Positions 19,813 to 32,497 of a stretch of 64,000 bases of DNA are shown piece by piece. The DNA is from Clitopilus passeckerianus (taxonomy: Eukaryota; Basidiomycota; Agaricomycetes; Agaricales; Entolomataceae). Where the stretch lies: assembly GCA_944990035.1 (NCBI GenBank), contig CALYLX010000117.1, forward strand, positions 372,001-436,000. The letters run 5' to 3'. The notes under the pieces were generated by a model. It was not told where the DNA came from. It saw nothing but the letters and a program-made list of their open reading frames with translations, and ran no database searches. The translations under genes and the position numbers were made by a program. Every line of letters starts with the position of its first letter. Within the stretch, counting starts at the first letter, position 1.

Positions 19813-22800
19813 CTACGAACTGCTGAAGCTCATCATGAAGTTTCTCCAGATATCGTCTTGGTTCTGCTCCCCTGGCCCTGGCAGCGGTTGCACGTAACCG
19901 TATCCTGGGCTGAGCGGCTGTTGTACATTCATCGACACGTCGGTGTTGTACTGCATGTACCCAGGTGATTGGTGTTGTTGGGTATACTGCTGCTGTTGGT
20001 CAGGGTATGTCGACATCCAAGTCTGGTTTTGCATGTTTTGGGCATCCATTCCTTGGTTACCCATGTGGTGAACGGTGTGTGATGGTGAGTCGACCATACG
20101 CTGGTTATGGGGTAAGCCGGTGTTGGGGGCGTTCGTGTAGGCGCCTATTGAGGAAGACATCTGAAGTTGGTCAGAGGAAGTGGAGGCCTTGTTGTACGAC
20201 ATCTGTTGTTGCTGTTGTTGCTGCTGCTGGGCCTGTTGCTGTCGCTGTTGTTGGGCCTGCTGCTGCTGCTGTTGCGCCGCCTGCTGCTGTTGAAGCTGGT
20301 ACTGTTGAATCTGTTGCTGTTGTTCGTAATAGATTTGGTTGCTGATCTCCATCTCGTGCTTGATAGGAGCGAAGGCAGGGCCTGATGGGGTATCAAGGCG
20401 CCGATAATAATCCATTAACATTTCTGCTGCACCTGTTTGACTACCAGGGCTGCTGCCCCCCTCACTTTCACGAGAGTTGGTAGGAGGTGAGGCTGAATGC
20501 TTTAGGGGTGGAGACTGGCTGTTCGATTTTGAAGTGATGACAGATTTCCTTCCTCCGAGAACCTCCAGTTCATCGGGTTCGTTCGACTTGCGGAGGATAG
20601 GCCTGTACGCTTCGCCCAGGCCGGCCGTGAAAGCCATATAGGAGGAAGAAGCACGTTGGTACATCTTTTGGAGGAACGGCTGTTCACACGAACGTGAGTT
20701 ACGTTGATAGCCGTACGAGTGAACTCTGATACTTACCAGCGTGTTGGGGGGTCTGCATTGCCTCGAACCTTGTTCGAAGAAGGGTAGAGTGGAATCAAGG
20801 TATTCCATAGCCTCTCGTGTTAGATTGCAAGCGGGGCTCTCGACAGCCATAACACCGAAGACCACCTGGAAAGAAGATCAATATGGAATCACCTGCAAGC
20901 CGGCGGTACTTACACATGCCGAGAAAATTCCAGACCAGAAGAACCATACGTAGCTAACCTGTGGGCAGATCTGGTACAGGTTTCGTAGGCTGTCAATGAG
21001 CCGGATCGCGCTCCGGTGCGTCGCCAGGACGGAGGCAGCATACTTGTGTTGAAGCGGGTTGTTAGAAGCTTCGCGAATTGCCTGCGCGAAGTAACTGCGG
21101 TGGATGTACAAGAGGTCTGGATCGCCCTCGTGTCAGGACGATCATGCTCTTCTGGGTTAGTTGAAACTGGCACGTACTTGATTCTCTCACAGCCAGGGAA
21201 CAATATTGTTGCAACGCCCTCACAGGCTCTGACGCCCAGGAAACACCTGTCTCCCCACTCCGGCCCGTAGGGCAACGTAGATGGCGTGGTATTGGAAACT
21301 TGTGGATCGTCTTGTCGATAGCGAGGAGTGCGGCATATGGTGGTGCCTTTCTGCTAAAAACATGCTCAACAGAAATCGAGAGGCATGCGGCACAATAGCG
21401 GAATTTCCAGGCGTGGACTGGGGGTAGGATGGGATCATTGGTAAGTATCGACCCAGGATAAAACAAATGCTTCCAAGAAAGGTAGATTACTTACAGCCCA
21501 GTTCCTTCTCACCATTCTGGAGGGTTATCGGGTCGATATCATCGGGGAATTGACAATCCGAGTGCTGTACCAGGAGATTGCCAGGGCGGCCATTTACGAG
21601 TGCCTTAAGCCAGATTTAGGACGAACAATATCGATGGTGAGAATGTGGTACTCACCGACCACGTCTCCCAAACGTAGAGTTCCCAATATAGCTAGACAGA
21701 ACGTGAGAAGCGGTTCGCTTAGGGTTGCCGGCGGCACTTACCCTTCGTCTGCGCTGAACTTCGTCATGTTCCAAGTTCCAAGCCGCACTGTCACGTTCTG
21801 ATCAAAAAAACCGGTCGTCAGTTCCGAATCCCTCCTGGGGCACTGTCAAAAATATCGCTTACGAAGCCCAATCTGATCATGGATTCTCGTCAGCGGATAC
21901 ACAAGAACATGGAAGACAATTGGTAACGTACTGCATGGCCGATTCTCACCCCTAGCCCGCTCAGCAACCATCGCTCCTCTTTACCGGTTTGGTTGGCGTT
22001 GTAGATGAATCGAAAGACAAGGAATAAGGATTGGACTGTGGCGCAAGTAACCTCTGTGGAAATAGGGTCAAGGGAAAGGGCTGCCCGGCCCAGCACGTAG
22101 AATTTCTCTGCGACATCATAGGCTGACGGATTTGCGTCGTAGAAGCTGCCATGCGCCATGATCATGAAAAATACCGAGAGTTTGTGGGTGTGCACAGTTT
22201 CGATGTTGATATACCCGTCTTCGCCGTAGATCGGGTCTAGAATGGTTTGGATGAAGTCTTCATATGAGATGGGATCGTACCTGTGATCATTAGGAGTGAA
22301 CGAAATTGATGACGGGAAGAATGGGCTCACATCCATGCAACGTTGCTGTAATAGATAGACGCCAGTCCGAGTGCACTTTCCCTAATTGGGAAGTAGCTGG
22401 CGAATAGGGACCTGTCGAAGGGGCAGTCTTTCATGCCAAAGGGAAACGCGTGCATAAGGGTGAGAATTTCATTGGGAAGGTCTGCCGGTGCCGGGCGAGG
22501 CCAAGGGGCATCTTCCAGTGCACGCTATGAGGCCGGGGTTAGTGAGAACGTCAGGTGGGCGAGGTAGTCGCTGAAAGGACGCACAGGGAGTAAATCTTGC
22601 AGATACTGATCAGACAAGATTAGTTTGCACCCCAGTCAATGAGAATGGGGGACATACCTCTGAGCCTGCCGATTCCCCGTGATATCTTGCTTGCCCATCA
22701 AGACCGAGTGAAAGGGACCCTATGGCGTTTGATACCGCATTGACTTCTCCACCTGGGTAGTTTGCATTTTCGTTGGTTCCCAGATCGGTCGCTGGCGGCG

Positions 22801-23394
22801 TCGAAAGCTGATCACTGGGCTTGTAAGTCCCTCCCTGATTTTGGGCCAGCGCCGATTCGAGTTCATGAACACGGGCATTCAGAACCTTAACCTGTTCTGT
22901 AAGGCGCTGCGCCTGCGCCATAAGCACCCTTACTAATTGTTAGTGTCCCAATGATAGGAGTAACGAGATAGATACATACTTGTTTCCTTTGGTTGCTGCC
23001 AAAGTTCCTGGAGGGAGAAGCGTATGAGAACGAGCGGATGACGCAGTTTAAGAGACAAAGAACCTTCCGGGCAGATGCCTGCACATCCTCGCCTTTAGAG
23101 CGTCCTAATTAGTCCCAAGTCGTTGCGGAGAGAGCTGAGGACGGCTCACCTTATGCATGACTGACATGGAAATGTCCTGTGGGGAGCAGATTCAGTACAG
23201 GACAGAAGCCGGCAGGTGGCATCTGCCAAGCGTACCTATCACATTTGAGCTTAGACCTAGAGACAGCATCCAGCGAAGACTGAGCACTTTAAACGGGGAG
23301 TAACATAGTAGCAGGTTACTGACCGTCGACATTCAGCACAAGAGAGGCCTAGTTTCCTAGATCCAGAGTCATCACCACTTTTGGTGGTAGTCAT
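19813..23394 (-). CDS. Zn2Cys6 fungal transcription factor with Fungal_trans domain and polyglutamine tail
   Basis: ATG 23394 leads into LGLSCAECRR, continued through four micro-exons (23256-23236, 23176-23150, 23092-23064, 23007-22980) that complete a binuclear zinc cluster: SKLKCDR, TFPCQSCIR, RGCAGICPEG. A dimerisation coiled coil follows (AQRLTEQVKVLNARVHELES). Further down, exons carry the Fungal_trans middle homology region (DLPNEILTLMHAFPFG, AEKFYVLGRAALSLDP, SGLGVRIGHA, then further exons to VWFFWSGIFSACV). The C-terminal 250 residues are low complexity, with the long glutamine tract at about 20190-20340, ending at TAG 19813. Length is roughly 850-900 aa; middle exon borders were not all fixed. 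It is a nuclear DNA-binding regulator with unknown targets. It is divergent from TAF10. Confidence 0.87.
20190..20345 (-). repeat. CAG/CAA polyglutamine tract
   Basis: Mixed CAG and CAA codons (CTG/TTG on the plus strand) encode runs of up to nine Gln, interrupted by Ala and Arg, inside the C-terminal part of the zinc cluster factor. Such tracts are length-variable and often activate transcription. The leucine-rich frame on the opposite strand is a by-product. Confidence 0.9.
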
Positions 23395-24312
23395 TGCGTT
23401 CGTGAACCCTGCCGGGTGTAAATGCAGCTATTCCCTTGCGTACAATGATTGGTCAAGTAAGCGAGGCTGTTCCCCTGATTGTCCATGTACGGTCACTCAC
23501 CTATCAGTAGTTTGCACAACGTTCCGCGTCGGAGTCGATGAATATTATAGAAGAGCAAGTTGAAGGGCGTCCCAATGCGCCCGTCACGGCGGATGAATAT
23601 AAAGAGGAAGTTGCTTCACTCGACCCTGTATCTTGTGGACGGCTATGCCCGGTTCCTGTTATGGCGTCCAATTCCTTGATGCAGGCGGCTCCTCGAACGA
23701 TATGCAAGTTTTTTCAGGAAATCTGGGCCTCTTATATGTAACAGATGGACACGGCGATCATAAGCTTTCGTCACAACCAGGCTGACTCCCGTAACTCATG
23801 TCTCAAGGATAGCGATTTTCAAGCAAAAGGGCAGATGATATTATTCCGTTGACGTGATTCACATACACTGAGTACTACTCTGGGCTGCCAAATGAGAGAA
23901 TCATGAGTTCACCGCCGGAACGGTCAACAAAGTTGGCACCTGTGGGAAATCTACAGAAACAGGGATGAGTTAGCACGGCGGGTCCACAGATAGAGAGAAC
24001 GGGGTAAAAGAATTTATTAAAGGTCAGTCAAGGCGGGCTAGTCACCAAAGTGAGGTCGCCCGAAGGTAGCTGAGATAATTTTCTGCACAGCAGGAAAACC
24101 TGCCTAAAGCCAAATGCCTCAAACATCATATAAAATGGAGTGAAAGAATGGAAAAATAAAGAGGTAGTGAAAAGGAAAACAGACTCACCAAAAGTAAAAG
24201 GAGTGTGTAAAGAAGAAAATTGCTGTTGCGATACCAATCTACCTTATATACCGAATTCAGACTCCGACAACTCCGCAGCCTCCTTATTCTGGTCACTACT
24301 ATTCCTACCACG
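23395..24312. promoter_or_regulatory. Divergent promoter region, zinc cluster factor / TAF10
   Basis: About 920 nt without a supported gene. The bases just before TAF10 are pyrimidine-rich, as is common before fungal starts. No specific site assigned. Confidence 0.45.
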
Positions 24313-24974
24313 ATGTCCTCTACACAATCGCAAGCAACAGTTGCTGCTACATCCGAGAATGTAGACAGCTCCCAAGATACCCAGCAAACCCTTGGGGGGA
24401 CAACAGCGGCACCATCACAGCCAACTCAGACACGGCAAGCAGCAGAAGAGGCCAGAAAGGACCGAACTCTTGCCGAGTTCATGCTCATGTTGGACGAGTA
24501 CGAACCTTTGGTATGCGCGGATAGGATTCACTTTCAAACACTATACTTACGTGTCTATGCGCTTTTAGATTCCAAATGAGGTCACGGATTACTATCTTCA
24601 ACGTGTTGGATTTGAATGTGAAGACATTCGATTGTGCGTGTTCCACATCGTAACCACACCATGGACCAACGCGTCATATTGCATCTAGGAAGCGTCTACT
24701 GTCCCTTGCGGCTCAGAAGTTTGTCTCTGATATAGCTGCAGACGCGTACCAGCATGCCCGGATTAGGACGAATGCTGCAGGAGGTCGTGCTCGAGCCAAT
24801 CAATTCAGTGGAGCAGGTTCTTTGAAGGTTAGCTCACAACGCCTAGTAATGACATTCTGGTTGCTGATAAGACGACTGTAGGATAAGACGAGGACGACTC
24901 TCACGATGGAGGACCTCAGTGCGGCCCTTGCTGAGTACGGCATTAACGCACGCAAGCCCGAATTTTACATGTAA
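24313..24974 (+). CDS. TAF10: TFIID/SAGA subunit TAF10
   Basis: Four exons (24313-24510, 24569-24633, 24689-24827, 24882-24974) give 164 aa. After a Ser/Thr/Gln-rich start comes the TAF10 histone-fold: RTLAEFMLMLDEYEPLIPNE, VTDYYLQRVGF, RLLSLAAQKFVSDIAADAYQ, then TMEDLSAALAEYGINARKP at the end. TAF10 is shared by TFIID and SAGA and dimerises with other histone-fold TAFs. SGF73, another SAGA subunit, lies 3.4 kb away, probably by chance. Confidence 0.95.
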
Positions 24975-25266
24975 CGCCAATCTCATCTCGTCGAATTCTG
25001 CACCCCGTGTAACTACTATGATGACGGTAATACTTATGTATATAATATTGAGAAAGATATCCGCCATGCAAAGAATGTGAACTATGCAAAAAGAACATGC
25101 ATGTATGAACGAAGCATAATGAAAGTGAGTAAATGAATCCGCAATATCCAAGAAAGCAGTAACATGAAAACTAAAAATGCGGGTATGATAAATGAAGGGT
25201 ACTATGCCACAGCCATGAATGAGAAAAAGAAAAAGCAGATAGCAGCATAAAACAACCGTGAACTTG

Positions 25267-27179
25267 TTACGAGATCTCCACCACCTCAGTGACAGCACTG
25301 GAGAAGAAATCTTTCGTCGTCGCCAAATGAGTTTCGTGCGCTGACTTGGTATCCCCTAAGGCTCCCCACTGGAGCCACCAATCCTCAGCTGCCTCCCTGG
25401 CGTTATATCCGAACACCTCTCCAATCTCCTCATACTGCTCTCTTAACCGACTGTCATCCCACTCTGAATCCGAGACTGACATGAGGGAAAGCGCCATAGC
25501 TGTATCTCGCACATCACGATCCTCGCCTGGAGGTAAGGTGCATAGTGCTGCGTTGTGCAGTTCGGAAAGACGAACATGTTTACAACGGCCTTGGCGGATT
25601 TCCTGGAAGGCTTCGAGGTACTGGGGGATTTGATGCATTGTGCGTAGGCGGGACATGAGGACGCCGAGAACGACGGCGTCTTCGACCGCTAGACTCGCAT
25701 TATGGGTCGAGCAGGGCTAGAAAAGGGGTCGTGAATACATATCTAACAAGGGGCGAGGAATGAGGTCGTACCAAAATAGGGTGAGCAGCTTCGCCGATGA
25801 GAAGCACCCTCCTGACTCGTCTACCCAATCCTCAAGGGGCGCCCGGTCCATGACCTTGGTTCGAGTAATAGTGGGACACATCCTTGGGACCGCCTGAAGC
25901 CTGATATTTCATGTTAGATAGAGGTCCACGGCACCTCGAGAGCCCCACCTAGAACATACCCTTTGTCAAAATTCGTGAGGTCGAGTATGTCGCTGGGAAC
26001 TCTGTGATCCCAACCCTCCTGCTTGTTAGGGTCAAGCAGCTCCGCGTCAGGCCAGTATATATTGAAACAATATTCTTTGCCATTCCGCTAACAACAATTG
26101 AGTGAAATGAATAAGGCTAGAGAGGGATGAGAACATACTATTGGGTACCCGAGTACGCTGCGAGAAGAACCCATCCATATTGGCCATTCATTTAGATCGA
26201 CCCATTTACCGAGAATGGGGTCTTCTCGCATTGCCTCCGAGGGAACCGTGAAGCTGAAGCGTGAAGATGGGATCAGCTTCTACGGCACACCCATCAGGAT
26301 AAGGTGGACGTACGTCAAGAAACTGTGGCCGTCATCCTCAGCAGGCTCATCCATCCCGTTCACATACTCTCGGACGACGCTGCTATAGCCGTCAGCGCCG
26401 ATAACCACGTCTGCTTCCACCCTGTTCCCACCCGCCAACACCACGTATGGTCGATCACCAACTTCGTTAATCCCAACTCCGGTGATCCTGGTATCATAAG
26501 ATATTTTTACGCCGACGGAGACCGCGAGGAGCCGGATTTTCTCGTGGAGTTCATCGTGCTGGGGGATGAATTAAAAACGGCCGTTGTTCATGCAAGTGAG
26601 TGGACCTACGGCCATAAGTAAGAATTCTCCACCGGTCTCCCGGATGACCTGCTCCTTCCATTCAAGAAAGCCGATGTATTTTCCATCCTCCACTGCAAAT
26701 TGATGAGTACCTGGGGTGGCACGAAAGAGATGGCAGGGGAGGAAAGGGGTAAGGGCACGGGAACGAGGAAAACTCGTGCCGAGGCCCGATCGTCGACATG
26801 GATGCGAACGAACGTGGACTTACCTGAGTGAAATGCACTCTTACGACAGCGACGCTCTCCTTTCAACTCCTTCCCAAGACCCCATTCTACAAGAATTTTA
26901 CTGAGATTTGGAGGGACACGAACACCGCCAGATCGCTGGATGAAATCAGTATGACTGAAGTGGCGTAACGGTGATAACGGACCTTAATTCCTGCTGGACT
27001 CTGCTCGAGAACATGAGCGCGATGACCGTGACGGCCGAGCTCAAATGCACAGGCTAAGCCGGCGAGTCCTGGAAATCCATCAGAAATTTGTCTTCTTAAG
27101 GGGAACAACTTATGTTACCTCCTCCTACGATGATGAAATCAACCTGTAGCGGTGCAATCTTTTCTGTAAGGTTGGACAT
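25267..27179 (-). CDS. FAD-dependent monooxygenase (salicylate hydroxylase-like)
   Basis: ATG 27179 begins a Rossmann segment, DFIIVGGG joined over an intron to LAGLACAFELGRHGHRAHV. Other marks of the class A flavin monooxygenase family: VVIGADGYSSVVR (the DG motif) and RVLLIGEAAHPILP (the GD motif, with Glu in place of the usual Asp). Several introns; about 500 aa; stop at 25267. These enzymes use NAD(P)H and O2 to hydroxylate aromatic or similar substrates in the cytosol. The substrate is not predictable and no pathway partners surround it. The exon starting HDELHEKIRLLAVSVG and the C-terminal 130 residues are clean. Confidence 0.85.
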
Positions 27180-28334
27180 CGTTTTAAAGTATGGTGTTCG
27201 AGATTGTTCAGGAGTTAGCAGTAATTTGGCGTGAGATCTCTGGTGACGAAGTAACTGATTTGTTGAGAGACCTTCGGGTTGAGGAGGCAAGATAACTCTT
27301 CCTGGAGGTGGATTGGGAGTGTTGGATGTATTGAGGAAGGGATTGAAGGTCGGCTGAGGCGGAAGGGGCGGGAACTCAGTGTCCTGTCAGATAGGCAAGT
27401 GTATTGTCGAGGGAAGCGGAAGAAGAAAGGTCGACGCGAGGTATTGAATTTTGGATGGGAGGATTCCGTCAGGGCCGTAGATCAAGAGAAATAACCGGTG
27501 ATATCACTTACAGGCGTGTCATCTTCTGAAGATGGATAATCCACGAGGGAAGAATTCTGGTTAGGTCTAAACATGTTGCAAGCCAAGGTGGCCTCTGAGA
27601 AGCCCTCGGCCGGTTAGAGACTCGAGTGTGAAACAAGTTGTGAGGTGGTGGGAGAGGTTGTGAACCGGCACGTCGGATTCCGATTTGATGTTCGTCGCGA
27701 GGTGAAGAGTCGACGAGGGAGCACTGCAGAAGGCGGGATGATACGAACATTAGCATCAGGCTTCTATGTTGGAATCCATAAGCACGATAAAGAAATTTAG
27801 AGAGAGCGCATGACACTTCAAGTGCCTTCAATCACAGAGTCTACCGGAACCGCAAATGTCGATCAAAAGTTAATTCTCCAGGCATCAATATGCGCTCTCT
27901 GTGCCAGAAGTGTGGTGGAAGTCATCGAGCCAGCGACCTACCTAGGATAGCGCAAGAGGGGACAAGTAGCAGAGGGAATAGGTTGTGCAGAGAGGATGGT
28001 AGTGGCGTCCAGAGGCGAAGAGACCAATTGAGTATTTTGTGTGAGACGGGAAACAAGAGGTGCAGCTGGAACAAACAGGCAAAACCATTACGCCTGCATA
28101 ATCCACCTGTGACCGAACCTAGAACGGTTTCTGTTTATTCTCCGATATTGATGCTAATGCTCGCCTTGTTACCTTTGTGCCTTGCCCAGCAGAAATTTCT
28201 GATATAGATTCAGGAAAGCCACGATTTTGGCGGACGCATTTGAATCCAGCCCTTTCGGCATTTCAGTCAATGAACTGATCCGACAACGTCACGACCGTAT
28301 GTTACATTGTGACTTCCTGTCACACCTGCTCACC
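27180..28334. promoter_or_regulatory. Divergent intergenic region, monooxygenase / SGF73
   Basis: About 1.15 kb. Several open frames exist on both strands but none shows a family motif, splice-consistent extension or codon pattern that I would call a gene. Confidence 0.4.
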
Positions 28335-29549
28335 ATGACCATCAGGCTTAAGCCGCAACCAGGTTCTCAATCTGCTGCCTCGCCTGGAGCGTTTACCTGG
28401 GATGTTCCAAGTCCATTGAACCCATCTGATATCAACTCGCTACCTTCTCCTCCAACATCATGGCTTTCGGCGCGGGACATGAAGGTCTTTGGTGCTCAAC
28501 CTCTCACTTCAGCTTCGGTCATCGGTGTGGTCAAATGCAAAGACTGCGAGAAGCCCATTCTTCGGAGCTGTATAGCAGACCATGCAGGTAATGCAGCACC
28601 GTACGAGTATCCATGAACTTGCCCTAAAGAATGTACAAAGACGCATGTGCTTCCATCCGCGCTAAGAACGGCACAAAGAGCAAGGCCGATACAGAGGGTT
28701 AGCTTGAATCGTCATTCTAGTGTCGCCTTTCTGAGTGTGGATGCAGGCTCCAAGAAGCGCAAGGCATCTCCGACACCTGATGACCCATCTCTGCCTCCGA
28801 AGAAGAAGAACAAGCCAGCCACCAAAGTCACTAAAGGCCGTGCCAAAGGCCCAGTCGACTATGACAAGCAATGTGGTGTCATCAATGACAAAGGTCTACC
28901 ATGCTCTCGGTCTCTAACCTGCAAATCCCATTCAATGGGTGCAAAACGTGCTGTACAAGGTCGGTCTCGGAATTATGACGAACTTCTACTAGAATGGCAG
29001 CGGGCCAATAATCCCAACTTCGTCGAGCCGGTTAAACGAGAGACGAAGGCAGAGAAGAAGGAGAAACGGGAGAAAGAGAAGCAGGAGAAGAAGCGGTTGG
29101 CGGACGAGGCTGCTGCTGCGATGGGCATTGACCCCGCAACTTTGCCGAAGAAGCAAAGTCAGCAGGGTGCGTCGAAGAAGGCTAGCAAGAAGGCCGCTGC
29201 AGCGGCAGCGGCAGCAAACAAGCTTGCAGAGGAAATGGGAGAGGATGTGCCTGAGGACCTGGACAATCTAGATTCAGAGGCGGAAATGGACGATCTTATA
29301 CGGGTTGTTCGGGTGGGGATGGACAAGGGTGCTATTGGAGTACCGTTGGCGGTAGCTTGTGACGCGAGCAGCTGGTTTGTGCAGCGTCGGGAGCGCGCCC
29401 GGTGTTGCCGAGATCTCCTCATTGGGGCTCTTGGTGGTGTTGGCGGGACCGGAATCACGCCAAGTTTGGGAGCAACTTTGGGCCTCGTGGGCAGGACTGG
29501 GAGCCTCAACCACGGAGTCAACCCAATGGGTGTCGTGCGGAACGCTTGA
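28335..29549 (+). CDS. SGF73: SAGA deubiquitinase-module subunit SGF73 / ataxin-7 homologue
   Basis: Three exons (28335-28587, 28641-28697, 28747-29549) give 370 aa. The first zinc-binding element is [20 protein letters not shown] completed by AC after the intron. The SCA7 domain is [20 protein letters not shown] followed by [18 protein letters not shown] Lys/Glu/Ala-rich linker includes a ten-Ala-scale run near 29200. The C-terminus has [23 protein letters not shown]73 anchors the ubiquitin protease module to SAGA. ATG 28335 sits in a good context (CACCATGACC), while the frame upstream of it lacks family character. Confidence 0.9.
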
Positions 29550-29854
29550 TAAGTTCGTGTATATACCCATCATTTTTATGGATACCATCGTGTAGGAACA
29601 TGGCATGATATTTTGTACAACTGATAAATATAATGGTCGCAGAGCACTACTGCGGTTGAGGTGTATTTAGCAGCGTCCGTTCTGGGTTCTAAGTGCTAAG
29701 TGCGACATGCCAAATGAATTAGTGTAGCATACAGAAAGCGTGTACAAGAAAGTCGTTATGTGAGAGGGTCCATTGGGCACCTAGTCTAGAATTAGAGACG
29801 TTTCAAAACCAGTCTTTTGATTTTGCGCTAACCAGGAGGCCCTCCATTCATAAA
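29550..29854. other. Convergent intergenic stretch
   Basis: About 300 nt between the 3' ends of SGF73 and the next gene; probable 3' UTRs only. Confidence 0.45.
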
Positions 29855-30361
29855 CTAAACACCGCTGATTGCGTTGATCGCCATATCCCTCTCATCTGGG
29901 CTTACTAGCCCTTGCTGCACAGAGGCGTCAAGAACCGTCCGTAGCCAGTCTTGACAATTCGAATCTCCGTCTGGTGTGAGAACGGGAGTACTCAAAGCAA
30001 TCTTTTCAAGTAGACGCCTGCCCTCAAGAGACATTGATTCTGTCAAGGTGACCGCCTTCGTATATCCTTCGCAGGATTTGGTAAGGGGCCCCCAATTGGT
30101 CAGACGATTGGCGCCCAGTTCCCGAATGATGTGGATTTGTCGACGGATGGCGACTCCAGTTGGACTCATGCCCACTTGCCAGGCCAACTTCCAGTGGGTA
30201 TCGCGAGGGGTACTTTTGGGATCTTTGGGCCGGGTGGCGAGGAGGAGGACTGGCAATGACACATCTGGGTCGCGGTATATGTGGTCAATGTCGACTGGTC
30301 GATAGGGCTGACCGTGGTGGTGTTGGTGGTGATGAGGAACGCTGATGTCGGTGTTGGCCAT
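29855..30361 (-). CDS. Unknown 168-aa protein, single exon
   Basis: One uninterrupted frame from ATG 30361 to 29855. The His-rich start (VPHHHQHHHGQPYRPVD) precedes a compact sequence with VLLLATRPKDPKSTPRDTHW and WQVGMSPTGVAIRRQ. No domain recognised, no signal peptide and no membrane segment. The composition and lack of low-complexity filler after residue 30 look like a real protein, but there is no homology evidence. Confidence 0.55.
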   Translation of the reverse strand: MANTDISVPHHHQHHHGQPYRPVDIDHIYRDPDVSLPVLLLATRPKDPKSTPRDTHWKLAWQVGMSPTGVAIRRQIHIIRELGANRLTNWGPLTKSCEGYTKAVTLTESMSLEGRRLLEKIALSTPVLTPDGDSNCQDWLRTVLDASVQQGLVSPDERDMAINAISGV

Positions 30362-31097
30362 TGACGGTTAGAAGATACCACTGCTACTGCTGGATTATAG
30401 GATTGAAGGTATCAACATGCTCAAGCCGTACGATGGCCTTGATGGAGGTGACAGTCGTACTGGTGTCAAACAAAGAGTGACTAGCCCGCAGATATGGGAC
30501 AAGTCCAAGTAGTCAACTCGACTGGCTACGCTGGCTGGCAGATAGCCGTAAGAGGGAGGCGCTGAGAGGAGGCAGGCCGAGCTGTGTGATTATTTGTTCG
30601 TTGATCATTTTATTTGTTGGAACTGACGAACAGCTCCACCAAGCCGACACGAACCGAGCCGCATGGCAAAAATCACTAGTAGGTCCATAGCGCTTCAAAT
30701 GAAAAGATGCAGCTCATTTCCGTCTTCAAGAAACGTTGAGACAGCATGCACTAGAAACCCTGCAAATATTTGATTGGCTAGTACTGCTCAGAGACTTTGA
30801 AGAGTTGTCTGCGAAGGCCGTCCAAGCGTGCCGAAGGCGTCCATCAAAGTGATCGTTATCCCATCAACGTTGATGCCAAAGCCTCGATTGCTCATTTTGA
30901 CGGTCTTCCGAAAGGCATTCCGTGGTCCTCTCCTGTCGATGTGCTCGAGTCTGCTTGAGTCATGCGGGGAAATTTGACTATTATAAACCACAAGGTACTC
31001 TCTCGAATAAATTGTCGTCATTTGGAGAGTTGTGGAGCATCTTTCCTCTCTCCCACCACTGGCACCTTGATCAAGAAGAAAACACTTCGACTTCGAG
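30362..31097. promoter_or_regulatory. Divergent intergenic region
   Basis: About 735 nt between the 168-aa unknown and the first split-barrel gene. No gene or clear motif seen. Confidence 0.4.
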
Positions 31098-32152
31098 ATG
31101 GCCTTCGAACCTACATCCCGTAAGGCTCCGAACCGCGTGAATCGTCTGGCAGATAGGGCTACCTACGATGAGGAAGCTGTCTATGCCGCGGTTGACAGGG
31201 CTGCTGTCTGCCATGCGACGTTCCGTTTCCCCAGCGAAGACGACAAGCCTGATGATGAATGGCCAGGTGCGTCAACTACATGCTTCAGATCGCACCTCCT
31301 TCTCATACTTTGCATTTACAGTGGTTATTCCGATGATCTTTGCAAGGAAGGATAATACGTGAGTAGGAAACGCCGACCAATCAGAAACCTGCAATTATCC
31401 CAACTCCATCGAATTCAGAATATACTTGCATGGTCACCTTAGCTCTCGCCTCCTGAAAGCCTTGTCGAACGATGGGCAAGTCAAGGCCTGTCTTGCTTTC
31501 ACAACAGTGACTGGAGTGGTCGTTGCTTTAAGCGCATTCAATAGCAGGTGCTTTTTCTCGTCAGCGTGTATGTTTCCCATGCCTGACAGTGCTCTACCCT
31601 CAGTAACAACTACGAGTCCGCGGTACTGCGTGAGTTTCAATTTCACAATGAAATGGTGTCATTCTAAATTATTGCTGCCCTGCAGTTGGCTACACGAGGC
31701 TCCTCGAAGATGATACTAAGGAGAAGAAAGAAGCTTTGATTCGGATCACCAATCATGTCTTCCGTGTTCCAGTCACAGGGGAAGAGGGTGACCACTGGGC
31801 TAATTCGCGGGAGACCACCACCGTAGAAGTAAGCCTCATTTCCTTGCCCCGACGCATTCATGGTCTAATCCAGTCAACTGCAGTATAAGTCAACTCGAGT
31901 TATCGCCTTTGATATCGAGATGGCTTCCGCGAAGATCCGTACGGGGCCACCCCACGACGACGACAAAGACATTGAGGGTTACTCGACGAAGTTCTGGTGC
32001 GATTCCTTATTGGAATTAATTCGCTGCGTATGTCGCTGACGCTTTAATGTAGGAGTGGTGTACTGCACAAGGAGGAGAGATTTGGGAAGGCTGAACCCTC
32101 TCCATATAACCAGGCGCCGATGCCTGAGTATATCAAGAAGATGCTGTTGTAG
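31098..32152 (+). CDS. Flavin-binding split-barrel protein (pyridoxamine-phosphate-oxidase-like), copy 1
   Basis: Seven exons (31098-31266, 31322-31358, 31419-31547, 31604-31629, 31686-31828, 31884-31996, 32053-32152) give 238 aa. Family marks: APNRVNRLADRATYDEEAVY, VIPMIFARKDNTIYLHGHLS, SRLLKAL, the conserved GVVVALSAFN and the NYESAVL-GYTRLL region. These proteins resemble bacterial NimA-like flavin-nucleotide-binding proteins, which bind FMN; the reaction is usually unknown. A 56-nt intron (31548-31603) falls after AFNS and is absent from the tandem copy downstream. Confidence 0.9.
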
Positions 32153-32497
32153 CTTCCGAAACTAATAATACCCTCCTTTTCCGACGTTTGTATCGACAAC
32201 TATATGGGCTGCTGAAAGACTTGATATTTATCCCACCCCTTTACCCCCACGCTTCGATCCTTGAGTTTCCCAAGATTGAATGGTTTTGTATGGATTTCGC
32301 TAACTCGTTGAGATTCGGAATCTGACGTCCCCGGAACTCGTTCCGAGCGCCTGTCCTATCGTGCCACTGTCATGAGAGCCGATAACGATATTGCCAAACC
32401 GTGGTCCGACTTCTTTGCGGCAGGTTATAAGTCATGATGGATGCCTGGCCTGATCTTAACCATTCTCACCAGAAGGAACAACATACCCACCGTCCGT
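32153..32497. promoter_or_regulatory. Promoter gap between tandem split-barrel genes
   Basis: About 345 nt, containing the 3' UTR of copy 1 and the promoter of copy 2. Nothing else seen. Confidence 0.45.

Noticed and set aside
20167..20385. Leucine-rich plus-strand frame
   Set aside because: It is the antisense of the CAG/CAA glutamine tract (CTG/TTG read as Leu), not a gene.
27279..28334. Several 60-107 codon frames upstream of SGF73
   Set aside because: No motif, no splice-consistent extension, and biased composition typical of chance frames.
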